Origin: Tissierella sp. MB52-C2 | Lineage (GTDB): Bacteria; Bacillota; Clostridia; Tissierellales; Tissierellaceae | Length of the DNA: 64,000 nt | Direction: 5' to 3' | Assembly (NCBI RefSeq): GCF_030931715.1 | Contig: NZ_CP133261.1 | Coordinates: forward strand, 310,001-374,000 | In this document: positions 8,542 to 16,565 of the stretch, in pieces | Numbering within the stretch: the stretch's first letter is position 1 | Layout: the number at the start of each line of letters is the position of its first letter | Notes under the pieces: generated by a model | Databases searched by the model: none | The model's input: only the letters and a program-made list of their open reading frames with translations | Told to the model about the DNA's origin: nothing | Position numbers and translations under genes: made by a program

Positions 8542-9837
8542 ATGTTGAGAGAGTATGTATTTGTTAATGAATTTACTAATGGAATATTAGATCCAAATAA
8601 AGAAATGTTAGGACCAGTAAAAGATGGTGGATTAATAGTTGCGAATACTGCACCAGGATGCTGGGGACCAATGATAACACCAGCACTAAGAGGAGGACAT
8701 GAGGTAACAAAACCAGTATATGTTGAAAATGCAGAAGTAGGAGACGCTATTGCAATATATATTAAATCCGTTACAGTAACATCTACTGTAGCATCATCAG
8801 GTAATGAATCTACAGTTCCAGAAAACTTTGTAGGAGACCCCTTTGTTGCAGGAAGATGCCCAAAATGTGAAAGACTTTATCCAGAAACTAAACTAGTAGG
8901 TATTGGATATACAGCAGTACATTGTGCAAATTGTGGTGAGGAAATCGCACCTTTTCAATTCACTAATGGATATACAATGGCATTTAATGAAGATAAAACA
9001 GTAGGAGTTACATTAACTAAAGAGATGGCAGAAGAAGTTGCCGGAGAGGCAAAATCATACATGGCAACTCCAGATAATTCTATTCAAAACCCTATACTTA
9101 CTTTTGCTCCACACGATATAGCAGGAAGTATTTCTAGATTAAAGCCATTTATAGGGCAACTTGGTACAACACCATCTAAAGCTATGCCAGACTCTCATAA
9201 CGCAGGTGATTTTGGATCATTCTTAATAGATGCTCCCCATGAATATGCATTGACAGAGGAAGAATTGGCTAAACATAAAACTGATGGACATATGGACGTT
9301 AATAGAGTAAGAGAAGGTGCAGTTGTAATATGTCCTGTTAAAGTAAAAGGTGGGGGAGTATATGTAGGAGATGTCCACGCTATGCAAGGAGATGGTGAAA
9401 TAGCTGGTCATACTTGCGATGTATCATCAGTGGTTACATTGAAAGTAAAAGTAATCAAAAATTTAAATATAGATGGCCCAATTATATTACCTGTAAAAGA
9501 GGATTTACCTTATCTAGCTAGACCAATTACTCCAGAAGAAATGAAAAAGGCAGAAAGAATGGCAGATATGTGGAAAATAAAAACTCTAGAAAAGACTGCA
9601 CCTATTAGTTTTGTAGGTACAGGTACAAACTTAAACGAAGCTATTGACAATGGACTTAGCAGAGCTGCTGATCTTTTAGAGATAAGTGTACCTGAAGTTA
9701 AAAATAGAGCTACAATAACAGGTGGATTAGAAATTGGCAGATATCCAGGAACGGCAACAGTTACATTTTTAGCTCCGATGGAATTATTAGAAAAAGTAGG
9801 ATTGTCTGACTTGGTTAAAGAACAATATAATCTATAG
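8542..9837 (+). CDS. Acetamidase/formamidase family protein with zinc-ribbon-like insert
   Basis: The 431-residue product has the FmdA/AmdA fold signatures: NTAPGCWGPMITP, VYVENAEVGDAIAIYI, FAPHDIAGSI, DSHNAGDFGSF and the conserved GGGVYVGDVHAMQGDGEIAGHT segment. Family members hydrolyse formamide, acetamide or related short amides to the acid and ammonia in the cytoplasm. Unusual is a segment at residues 106-131 with C106-x2-C109 and C128-x2-C131, a likely metal-binding ribbon. AAGGAGG precedes the start. It lies 206 bases after the AtuA-like pair, so it may be in the same regulon or have its own promoter. Exact amide substrate unknown. Confidence 0.88.
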   Translation: MLREYVFVNEFTNGILDPNKEMLGPVKDGGLIVANTAPGCWGPMITPALRGGHEVTKPVYVENAEVGDAIAIYIKSVTVTSTVASSGNESTVPENFVGDPFVAGRCPKCERLYPETKLVGIGYTAVHCANCGEEIAPFQFTNGYTMAFNEDKTVGVTLTKEMAEEVAGEAKSYMATPDNSIQNPILTFAPHDIAGSISRLKPFIGQLGTTPSKAMPDSHNAGDFGSFLIDAPHEYALTEEELAKHKTDGHMDVNRVREGAVVICPVKVKGGGVYVGDVHAMQGDGEIAGHTCDVSSVVTLKVKVIKNLNIDGPIILPVKEDLPYLARPITPEEMKKAERMADMWKIKTLEKTAPISFVGTGTNLNEAIDNGLSRAADLLEISVPEVKNRATITGGLEIGRYPGTATVTFLAPMELLEKVGLSDLVKEQYNL

Positions 9838-9888
9838 AATAAGTTCAATATGAAATAATATTAAAATTTATGGAATAACAACCATAAG

Positions 9889-9948
9889 AAAAAATACTCT
9901 TTTCTGGTAAAAGCAAAATATAGCTAAACTCAGAGAGGAGTATTTTTT
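9889..9948. terminator. Long-stem terminator between the amidase and the epimerase gene
   Basis: An 18-pair stem (AAAAAATACTCTTTTCTG with CAGAGAGGAGTATTTTTT, a few G-U pairs) with a loop of about 24 bases; T runs lie on both strands. It sits between convergent genes. Confidence 0.75.
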
Positions 9949-9968
9949 AGTATTCTAAAGAGACAACC

Positions 9969-10634
9969 CTATCGTCTATTTAAGATCTCATTAGTAGCGT
10001 GTTTGGGTATGCCAATAGGTTCCACTATTATTTCTCCAGTATATTCTTTGCCTTTTAGTAATCCTTTTTTAATTAGATGAAAGGTAATAGTCTTATTTGC
10101 TTTAATAGATATGCCAAGAATTTCTCCTGTATTCCCATCTAATCCAGAGGGAATGTCAACTGAAAGAATATTATTTGAATAATCGTTGATTAAAGAAATC
10201 ACTTCTCTAAATATACCTTCAATTTTTCGTGTTAATCCAATTCCAAATATTGAGTCTATAGTTAAATAATTCTTCATTAGAGAATTTTTAAGAGTTTCTA
10301 GTTCCATTTCTCCAGTTACATGAGTAAATTTTACCTCCATATTTTTAAGTATATTTAAATTAATATTAAAGTCCTTGGTACCTTTATCTAAATTACCAAT
10401 AATAAATAAATTTACATTTTTTCCATTTACCATAAGATGACGAGCTATGGCTAGACCATCCCCACCATTATTTCCCACTCCACATATTACATTGAAACTA
10501 TTTATCTTCTGTAAATCAATATTATCCATTACTTTAAGAGCAGCATTTTCCATTAGAACTATACTGGGAATGCCAATCTTTTCTATAGCATATGAGTCCA
10601 TAGCTTTCATTTCTTCACAACTAATAGTAGACAT
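9969..10634 (-). CDS. nnrE: NAD(P)H-hydrate epimerase (YjeF N-terminal domain only)
   Basis: A 221-residue protein with the YjeF_N features MKAMDSYAIEKIGIPSIVLMENAA, the glycine-rich GVGNNGGDGLAIARHL nucleotide site, DSIFGIGLTRKIEG and VDIPSGLDGNTGEILG. It interconverts the R and S forms of hydrated NAD(P)H so the dehydratase can repair them. The usual C-terminal ADP-dependent dehydratase domain (NnrD) is absent, so the partner must be encoded elsewhere. The ATG at 10634 follows AAGGAG at good spacing; seventeen upstream in-frame codons are rejected. A truncated near-identical copy of its 3' half lies at 3312-3501. Confidence 0.88.
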   Translation of the reverse strand: MSTISCEEMKAMDSYAIEKIGIPSIVLMENAALKVMDNIDLQKINSFNVICGVGNNGGDGLAIARHLMVNGKNVNLFIIGNLDKGTKDFNINLNILKNMEVKFTHVTGEMELETLKNSLMKNYLTIDSIFGIGLTRKIEGIFREVISLINDYSNNILSVDIPSGLDGNTGEILGISIKANKTITFHLIKKGLLKGKEYTGEIIVEPIGIPKHATNEILNRR

Positions 10635-10784
10635 AAGAAACACTCCTTTCAAAATTATTATATATCTTATGGGAGAGAGTGACAATGATACATAATCAAT
10701 ATAGAATATTTTATTTTCTACTAATATACAATTTATAAAGCAGCAAGGAACTATATTAAAAATTAAAATAATAGATAGTATTCA

Positions 10785-10813
10785 TTGACAATATTTTGTA
10801 ATATTAGTAATAT
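10785..10813 (+). promoter_or_regulatory. Sigma-A promoter of tldD-tldE
   Basis: TTGACA, exactly 17 bases, TAATAT, about 30 bases before the tldD start codon: a near-consensus vegetative promoter. Confidence 0.75.
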
Positions 10814-10844
10814 TTAGTCAACTAAAACTTTAGGGAGGGATTAG

Positions 10845-12182
10845 ATGTATATTTTTCCAGAGAGCCTTTATACAGATGTAAGATTAGAAGATGTTTCTAT
10901 CAGTGAAATTACCTATGAGAATAAACAACTAAGACAAAATTTAAAAAGAAACCATAAGGGTGGATTCATTAGAATATTTGACGGAGAAAGGTGGTACTAC
11001 AGTTCAACTACAGATATAGATAATATTCAAGAAGAAATAGATAAACTTGCCCTTATGGCTAAGAAAAATGAGAAAATCAATGAAGACCCTGTAGTTAGAA
11101 AATTCGAAATCAATACTGGAGAATTTCTATATTTTCAAGATAATGATATATTAAATATTAGTCAAGGGGAAAAGCTTGATCTTTTGAAATCATACTTTCC
11201 AATTATAAGTGAAATGGAAGAAATAAAAATGTGGAGAGCAATATATGTTGACCGTAAAATAACAAAACAGTTTTTTTCCAGCAAAGGTGCAGGTTTGAGA
11301 TTTGATTATCAGACCTGTGCTATCGGCTTTAGATATTCTATAAATGTAGACGGCAAGACTTTAGATAGTATCTATGATGAGACTACCATAGACTTTAATG
11401 AACTTAAATTATTACATGAAAAACTTAGAGATAAAATAGATAAAGATATTATTTATACTAGGGATGCCAAACCTGTTAAGCCTGGAAAATACACAATCAT
11501 ATTCTCACCTATAGCAACGGGAGTATTCACCCATGAAAGTTTTGGTCATAAATCTGAAGCAGATTTCATGGTTGGAGATGAAACCATGATGAAAGAATGG
11601 ACTATTGGTAAAAAAGTAGGCGTAGATAATCTATCTATAGTTGATAGGGGAGATATTTTAGGAAGTGGATTTGTTCCCTTTGATGATGAGGGTACTAAAT
11701 ATAATGAAACTTATCTTATTAAAGATGGAATCCTTTCAGGGAGACTTCATAGTAGTTTGACAGCTGCATCTCTTAAAGAGAATGTAACAGGTAATGCAAG
11801 AGCCTTAAGTTTTGAGTTTGAGCCAATAGTGAGAATGACTACCACTTATATTGAAGCTGGAGATAAGACTAAAGAAGAACTAATCTCAGAGGTAGAAGAA
11901 GGTATATTAGTTGAAGATATAAGACATGGTTCAGGTATGTCAACATTTACCATAGCACCTAGTATTTCTTATATGATAAGAGATGGAAAAATTGCAGAAC
12001 CTGTAAATATTGCAGTTATTAGTGGTAATGTAATGGAGGCTTTATATGAAATAGATGGAATCTCAAAGGAAATAGAAATTCTTTTCTCTTCATTATCAGG
12101 TTGTGGGAAAATGGGGCAATTTCCACTTCTAGTAGGTATGGGTGGTCCTTATATTAGAGTAAAAAATATTACGGTACAGTAA
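10845..12182 (+). CDS. tldD: TldD family metalloprotease
   Basis: The 445-residue protein carries the TldD zinc motif HESFGH (HExxxH) at about residues 228-233, followed by KSEADFMVGDETMM, and ends with the family's C-terminal SGCGKMGQFPLLVGMGGPYIRV. In E. coli, TldD and TldE form a heterodimeric protease that degrades unfolded peptides and processes some peptide antibiotics such as microcin B17; TldD provides the catalytic zinc. GGGAGGG precedes the ATG. It is followed after 12 bases by its partner, giving a two-gene operon. No peptide precursor gene is recognisable next to it, so the substrate is open. Confidence 0.93.
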   Translation: MYIFPESLYTDVRLEDVSISEITYENKQLRQNLKRNHKGGFIRIFDGERWYYSSTTDIDNIQEEIDKLALMAKKNEKINEDPVVRKFEINTGEFLYFQDNDILNISQGEKLDLLKSYFPIISEMEEIKMWRAIYVDRKITKQFFSSKGAGLRFDYQTCAIGFRYSINVDGKTLDSIYDETTIDFNELKLLHEKLRDKIDKDIIYTRDAKPVKPGKYTIIFSPIATGVFTHESFGHKSEADFMVGDETMMKEWTIGKKVGVDNLSIVDRGDILGSGFVPFDDEGTKYNETYLIKDGILSGRLHSSLTAASLKENVTGNARALSFEFEPIVRMTTTYIEAGDKTKEELISEVEEGILVEDIRHGSGMSTFTIAPSISYMIRDGKIAEPVNIAVISGNVMEALYEIDGISKEIEILFSSLSGCGKMGQFPLLVGMGGPYIRVKNITVQ

Positions 12183-12194
12183 GGAGGGGTTTCT

Positions 12195-13424
12195 ATGATT
12201 AAGGAAAAATATATTAATAATTTCAAAGAAATAAGTATAAATATTCTTCAATCAAATATAAAATCTGTAAGAAAAAAGGATATTACTAAAATAGGTTTTA
12301 GAGTGTATGAAAATGGATTTATTGGTATTGCAGGAGCTGTGGGAAAAGTAGATGAATCTGAGTTGGAAAAAAGAGCAATTGAAAATTTAAAGCTTGAAAT
12401 ACCTTATCCCTATGAGCCGTCTGCTAATCTTGTAAAAAAGGTTGACTATAGGAAAGAAGCATTATCCCATGAAGAGTTGGTAAAAGAAGTAGAGGAGTTA
12501 CTTAAATTATTAAGGGAAGAGTTTCCAGATTTTATTTTTTCAAATAATGTCTATATCCAAGACTTTGAAACTAAGTTAATAAATAATAAGGGAATTAATC
12601 TAACTCATATAGATAGAGTAGTTGGAGCAGGAATTATAATAAAAGAAAAAAATTCTGTGAATGTATTTGATGCTTTTTTAAGATATGTAGATAGGGAATA
12701 TAGCGGAGAGAAGATTTTAAACAATATAAGGGAAACTTTAACAGCTTATAGAAACAAGGTAGAACTACCTATTAAAGGAAAACAGCCTGTAGTCTTTTTA
12801 GTAGATGATGGGTTACCTTTAATGAAAATAATAGAGGAAATGAACGGATACAAGGTAGGAACAGGTGCTTCATTGTTTAAAGATTTCATAGGAGAGAAAA
12901 AGTTTAGTGATAAATTTACATTATATCAAAGTGCAGAGGAAGAAGAATTAACAAGAATTGAATTTTTCGATGCAGAAGGTGTAGTAAATCCTGATTACAG
13001 ATACACCTTAATTGAAAATGGTAAGATAATAACTCCATATACAGATAAAAAAACTGCATCACAATTTAATTTACCCCTTACAGGAAGTGCTTCATCAGAA
13101 TATGATAAGCTTCCATCCTTAGCACCTAGGAATCTTGTTGTAAAATCTAGTGATAAGACTTTAAAGGAATTATTAGATGGACAGTTAGGTGTATTAGTTA
13201 TCATAGGTTCAGGAGGAGATTTTACACAGGAAGGAGTATTTGGAACACCTGTGCAATTAGCATTCTTAACTGATGGAGAAAAGCTATTGGGACGACTGCC
13301 TGAACTTACAATATCAGGTGAACTATATTCAATGTTTGGTGATGATTTTGTTGGAAAGTCTCAAGATAAGGGACTATTAGACAACAAGACTATGGTATTT
13401 AATTTAGACGTGGATTATATTTAA
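12195..13424 (+). CDS. tldE: TldE/PmbA family partner subunit
   Basis: A 409-residue member of the TldD/PmbA superfamily without the HExxxH zinc motif, as expected for the non-catalytic TldE/PmbA partner. Family features include the C-terminal PSLAPRNLVVKSSDKTLKEL region and GSGGDFTQEGVFGTPVQLAF. The protein would dimerise with the product of the preceding gene to form the proteolytic chamber. AAGGAGGGG overlaps the end of tldD, indicating coupled translation. A weak hairpin follows the gene. Confidence 0.9.
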   Translation: MIKEKYINNFKEISINILQSNIKSVRKKDITKIGFRVYENGFIGIAGAVGKVDESELEKRAIENLKLEIPYPYEPSANLVKKVDYRKEALSHEELVKEVEELLKLLREEFPDFIFSNNVYIQDFETKLINNKGINLTHIDRVVGAGIIIKEKNSVNVFDAFLRYVDREYSGEKILNNIRETLTAYRNKVELPIKGKQPVVFLVDDGLPLMKIIEEMNGYKVGTGASLFKDFIGEKKFSDKFTLYQSAEEEELTRIEFFDAEGVVNPDYRYTLIENGKIITPYTDKKTASQFNLPLTGSASSEYDKLPSLAPRNLVVKSSDKTLKELLDGQLGVLVIIGSGGDFTQEGVFGTPVQLAFLTDGEKLLGRLPELTISGELYSMFGDDFVGKSQDKGLLDNKTMVFNLDVDYI

Positions 13425-13444
13425 AAGGATATAAAAATAGCATT

Positions 13445-13476
13445 GGAGTCTATTTTGTAATAAATATAGACTCCTT
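13445..13476 (+). terminator. Weak hairpin after tldE
   Basis: Stem GGAGTCTAT / ATAGACTCC; the following sequence is AT-rich but has no clean T run, so termination may be partial. Confidence 0.5.
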
Positions 13477-13544
13477 AAATTAGCTATAAATTAGGATTAA
13501 ACTACTTTCCGTTTTGCCGATATATAATATAAGGTAGATAATAT

Positions 13545-14135
13545 ATGGGAAAGGGTGAGAATGTGAAAATAACAGGGAATCAATTTAATATTAATAACTT
13601 TATGCAAAATAATAAAAAAAACATAGGATTTAAGCTTTGGAATAGTAAAATTATCATGTCAGGACAGAATATATTTACAACAAGTATAAAACAAGACAAA
13701 AATGAAAAATTAGAAGGACCCCAAGAACCTGAAGGTAATATGTATAAAGGAATCTATGAATCCATAGTATTAGATAAAATAGCCAGAAAAATTGCAAGGG
13801 GAGAAGATATTACAGCAGAAGAAAGAGCTATGATTATGGAAAAAGCCCCCGATAGGCTAGAGAAAGCTGTACAAGCAAATAAAAGACGTAAAGAAATAGA
13901 AAGCAGGATAAAAGTTGCTAAAAGTGAAAGAGAAGCTAGAGATATAATATTGGAATCTAAGGTAGAGGCAAAAGCAGCTTTTGACAGAGGTGACCAAATC
14001 TATGGAGAATATCTTATGGAAGCAGCAAATAAAGTTGAATCAGAGTATAATAAAAATGGTGGCAAAAATAAAGAAAAGATTGATAAAGATATAAATGAGA
14101 AAGAAAAGGGAAATGGTATTGATATTAGACTGTAA
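13545..14135 (+). CDS. Hypothetical protein, charged and helical
   Basis: I do not recognise this 196-residue product. The first about 60 residues are asparagine-rich and low in complexity (GNQFNINNFMQNNKKN). Residues about 75-160 are strongly charged and predicted helical, including IARKIARGEDITAEERAMI and RRKEIESRIKVAKSEREAR, which could form a coiled coil. The tail is lysine- and glutamate-rich. There is no signal peptide or membrane segment. Two starts are possible: the ATG used here, or a GTG at 13563; neither has a strong ribosome site. It is followed by a small membrane-protein gene and may be co-transcribed with it. Confidence 0.6.
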   Translation: MGKGENVKITGNQFNINNFMQNNKKNIGFKLWNSKIIMSGQNIFTTSIKQDKNEKLEGPQEPEGNMYKGIYESIVLDKIARKIARGEDITAEERAMIMEKAPDRLEKAVQANKRRKEIESRIKVAKSEREARDIILESKVEAKAAFDRGDQIYGEYLMEAANKVESEYNKNGGKNKEKIDKDINEKEKGNGIDIRL

Positions 14136-14140
14136 AATGA

Positions 14141-14169
14141 AAATCTTCTTATCTTAGATAAGGAGATTT
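14141..14169 (+). other. Intercistronic hairpin
   Basis: A 13-pair inverted repeat (AAATCTTCTTATC / GATAAGGAGATTT) with a TTA loop, six bases after a stop codon. There is no T run after it, so it may stabilise or process mRNA rather than terminate. Confidence 0.5.
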
Positions 14170-14233
14170 AGAAATATATATGAAAATTTATAATAAATGG
14201 GTATATAAAATATTAGTTGAGAGGGAGGTTGAA

Positions 14234-14512
14234 ATGGATTTCAAAGATTATGATACTACTAAGAACAATAAATTTCAAGATAATCCTTCTGGATATTCCA
14301 GCTTTCGTGATACTGAAGATGTAATGACTGTTATGGAATGGGTAGGGGTAATAACAATACTATTTATACCTCTAATTAATATCATAATGTTTTCTATATG
14401 GGCATTTGGAAAAAGGTCTAATATGAATCTGAAAAATTTTTGCAGAGCTATTTTAGTAGCAATAGTTATTGGATTTTGTTTAAAAGTTTTAAGAGAAATA
14501 TTTTGTTTTTAG
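14234..14512 (+). CDS. Small conserved-type membrane protein
   Basis: A 92-residue protein with a polar N terminus of about 35 residues, then two hydrophobic segments (EWVGVITILFIPLINIIMF and CRAILVAIVIGFCLKV) separated by a short basic loop, FGKRSNMNLKNFCRA. It resembles small two-helix membrane proteins common in clostridia, but I can give it no function. The ATG at 14234 has GGGAGG seven bases upstream; an earlier in-frame ATG has no ribosome site. Spacing suggests co-transcription with the gene before it. Confidence 0.6.
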   Translation: MDFKDYDTTKNNKFQDNPSGYSSFRDTEDVMTVMEWVGVITILFIPLINIIMFSIWAFGKRSNMNLKNFCRAILVAIVIGFCLKVLREIFCF

Positions 14513-14611
14513 AGAAGTGGTGTATAATAATAAACAAGGATTCAGTGTTATAAATATGAAATACTACCATAAGAAAAAAATTAAATAAAAAAATACTTAA
14601 AGGAGGATTTT

Positions 14612-14974
14612 ATGAAATATTTATTATTATGTTATCCAAAGTGAACTACGTGTACAAAGGCTAGGAAATGGCTAGAAGAAAATAATATAGGATATGAAGA
14701 AAGAAACATTAAAGAAAACAATCCGACTGAAGGAGAATTACGAGAATGGATTACTAAAAGTAATTATCCTATAAAGAGATTTTTCAATACAAGTGGCAAT
14801 GTATATAAGGAGTTAAAATTAAAGGATAAACTGCCAGATATGAATGATGATGAGAAGATAAATATTTTATCTACAGATGGTATGCTGGTTAAGAGACCTA
14901 TATTAGTAGGTGAAAATCATGTTTTAGTTGGATTTAAAGAAGATGAATGGAAAAACATATTAGATAGAAATTAG
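14612..14974 (+). CDS. ArsC/Spx-like thioredoxin-fold selenoprotein (in-frame TGA at codon 11)
   Basis: A strong AAAGGAGG precedes an ATG at 14612. Translation gives MKYLLLCYPK, a TGA at 14642-14644, then TTCTKARKWLEENN and an uninterrupted frame to TAG at 14972. With the TGA read as one residue, the 120-residue protein is collinear with the ArsC/YffB/Spx-like thioredoxin-fold family, whose members have YPK-C-x-x-C-x-KA-x-KWL at this spot; later family features are FFNTSG, YKELKLKDKLP, MLVKRPILVG and LVGFKEDEW. The TGA therefore replaces exactly the first redox cysteine, giving a U-x-x-C motif. A short stem-loop lies at the right distance for a bacterial SECIS. The rest of the frame is intact, which argues against a pseudogene. 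Probable role: thiol/selenol redox chemistry, substrate unknown. Rubredoxin follows downstream. Confidence 0.8.
14659..14673 (+). promoter_or_regulatory. Candidate bacterial SECIS element
   Basis: Fifteen bases after the in-frame TGA, GGCTA (14659-14663) can pair with TGGCT (14669-14673) around the loop GGAAA; an alternative pairing uses CTAG with CTAG. The first loop base is G and lies 20 bases after the TGA, within the spacing known for bacterial SECIS hairpins. The stem is short and includes G-U pairs, so the structural support is modest. Confidence 0.5.
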
Positions 14975-15007
14975 AAAGGTTGCAGATTTTATATTTTCAG
15001 GAGGAAA

Positions 15008-15130
15008 GTGAATAGAGTTAAGATTTCAGTATGATTGCTTAAATATACAGTAGAAAAATGTAGTGGAAGTGTTGAAGTCAGTTGGAATGACTTTGCAGAA
15101 AAGATGAAAGAAAAAGACTTCATAGAATAA
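15008..15130 (+). other. Short open region with in-frame TGA, possible gene relic
   Basis: A GTG at 15008 has AGGAGG just before it (spacing only three bases). The frame reads VNRVKISV, a TGA, then LLKYTVEKCSGSVEVSWNDF and on to a TAA at 15128, 40 residues after the GTG. The start faintly resembles MoaD/ThiS-like small proteins, but this is a guess. I see no SECIS-like hairpin after this TGA, so a decayed gene is more likely than a second selenoprotein. Confidence 0.2.
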
Positions 15131-15145
15131 TAAGGAGAGGATAAT

Positions 15146-15307
15146 ATGAATAATTATAAATGTACAGTATGTAGTTATATTTATAGACCTGATAGAGGAG
15201 ATAAACTTCATGATATAGAGCCTAATACGGCTTTTGAAGATTTACCAGAGGATTGGAAGTGTCCTACTTGCAATCAGTCTAAAATGGCCTTTGAAGAAAT
15301 GAAATAG
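15146..15307 (+). CDS. Rubredoxin
   Basis: A 53-residue protein with the complete rubredoxin iron site: C6-x2-C9 in YKCTVCSYIYRP and C39-x2-C42 in DWKCPTCNQSK, with the conserved aromatic and acidic residues in between (AFEDLPEDW). Rubredoxins are small cytoplasmic one-electron carriers; in anaerobes they commonly feed superoxide reductase, rubrerythrin and flavodiiron proteins. AAGGAG precedes the ATG. The superoxide reductase at 29380 is a plausible partner. It ends at a strong terminator. Confidence 0.95.
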   Translation: MNNYKCTVCSYIYRPDRGDKLHDIEPNTAFEDLPEDWKCPTCNQSKMAFEEMK

Positions 15308-15341
15308 AATGAGGACAATTTGTCCCCATTTCTTTTATTTG
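15308..15341. terminator. Terminator between rubredoxin and threonine aldolase genes
   Basis: Stem AATG-A-GGACA / TGTCC-C-CATT with one mismatch, followed by TTTCTTTT; it lies between convergent genes. Confidence 0.75.
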
Positions 15342-16360
15342 TTTTTATTAAAAAAATCTCTTAAAGCCTCCACAGCTTCAATTTTTGTTGCCCAAGATGT
15401 AACAAATCGTACGGCAGTATTATTTTCATCTACTTTATCAATAAACTCATATACGAATTCCTTTTCCATCTTTTCAAGGAGAGTATCTGGAAAAATTGGG
15501 AATATTTGATTTGTATATGGTTCAGTATAGAATTTATATCCTGCCTCTTGAATGATTGATCCTAGTCTTTCAGCCATTTCGTTTGCGTGTCGTGCTAATT
15601 CGAAATATAAATCATCTTGAAATAATGCTTCAAATTGAATTCCCAGAACAAACCCTTTAGCTGCCATTGCTCCTCTTTGTTTTATTAGAAAACGAAAGTC
15701 TTCTTTTAAATCTTGATTTAAGATAATCAAAGCTTCCCCTAGCAATGCTCCATTTTTTGTCCCGCCAATATAAAATATATCCACTAGATTTGCTATATCC
15801 TTAATATTTAAATCATTAGATCTACATGTAAGAGCTGAACCTAGTCTTGCACCATCTAAAAATAATAATAATCCATTTTCTTTACATATTTTATGAATTG
15901 ATATTAATTCATCCTTTGAATATATAGTCCCTAGTTCAGTAGAACTTGATATATATACCATTTTAGGCTGAACCATATGTTCATCAGTATGGTAATCTAG
16001 AGCTTTTTTTATAATATCAGGTGTCAGCTTACCATCTTTACAAGGCATAGCTACTACTTTATGTCCTGTAGCTTCTATTGCACCAGTTTCATGGACATTG
16101 ATATGACCTGTATCTGCTGAAATCACACATTGGTGTGGTCGTAAGAAAGAGGAAATAACCAACATATTAGTTTGGGTTCCACCAGGAATAAAATGTATAT
16201 CAGCATCTTCTTTTTCAATCAATTTTTTTATATATTCTTTTGCCTTATGACTATGAATGTCTTTACCATAACCTATATTTGCCTCATAATTTGAATTGCT
16301 AAGTAATTCTAAAATTCGTGGATGTGCACCTTCACTATAATCATTTCTAAAACTATACAT
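15335..16360 (-). CDS. ltaE: Low-specificity L-threonine aldolase
   Basis: The 341-residue PLP enzyme of the beta-eliminating lyase/threonine aldolase group starts with FRNDYSEGAHPRILE and shows HFIPGGTQTNML, HINVHETGAIE, LFLDGARLG and the cofactor-lysine segment IGGTKNGALLGEA. It cleaves L-threonine or L-allo-threonine to glycine and acetaldehyde in the cytoplasm. In an amino-acid fermenter the glycine could feed glycine reductase, though no such genes are in this window. CGGAGG precedes the ATG. It is divergent from the oxidoreductase at 16566. Confidence 0.9.
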   Translation of the reverse strand: MYSFRNDYSEGAHPRILELLSNSNYEANIGYGKDIHSHKAKEYIKKLIEKEDADIHFIPGGTQTNMLVISSFLRPHQCVISADTGHINVHETGAIEATGHKVVAMPCKDGKLTPDIIKKALDYHTDEHMVQPKMVYISSSTELGTIYSKDELISIHKICKENGLLLFLDGARLGSALTCRSNDLNIKDIANLVDIFYIGGTKNGALLGEALIILNQDLKEDFRFLIKQRGAMAAKGFVLGIQFEALFQDDLYFELARHANEMAERLGSIIQEAGYKFYTEPYTNQIFPIFPDTLLEKMEKEFVYEFIDKVDENNTAVRFVTSWATKIEAVEALRDFFNKNK

Positions 16361-16565
16361 AACTATTCCTCCGTTTATAGTATTTTCTTATATATATAAT
16401 ACACTAAATAATTCTCAATTAAAACTGGTTTTAATAGGACTAATAAAATCTATTTTTAAACAGTTTCAATACTTGAAAATTATGGTAAGATAACAATATA
16501 AACATAATAAAAAGTAGCTGGAGTGGACTTTGCTCTTGAGACAATAGAAAGAAAGGACGAGCGCA

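Noticed and set aside
15029-15034. Calling the second TGA a selenocysteine codon
   Set aside because: No plausible hairpin at the proper distance and no family in which the position is a known cysteine.
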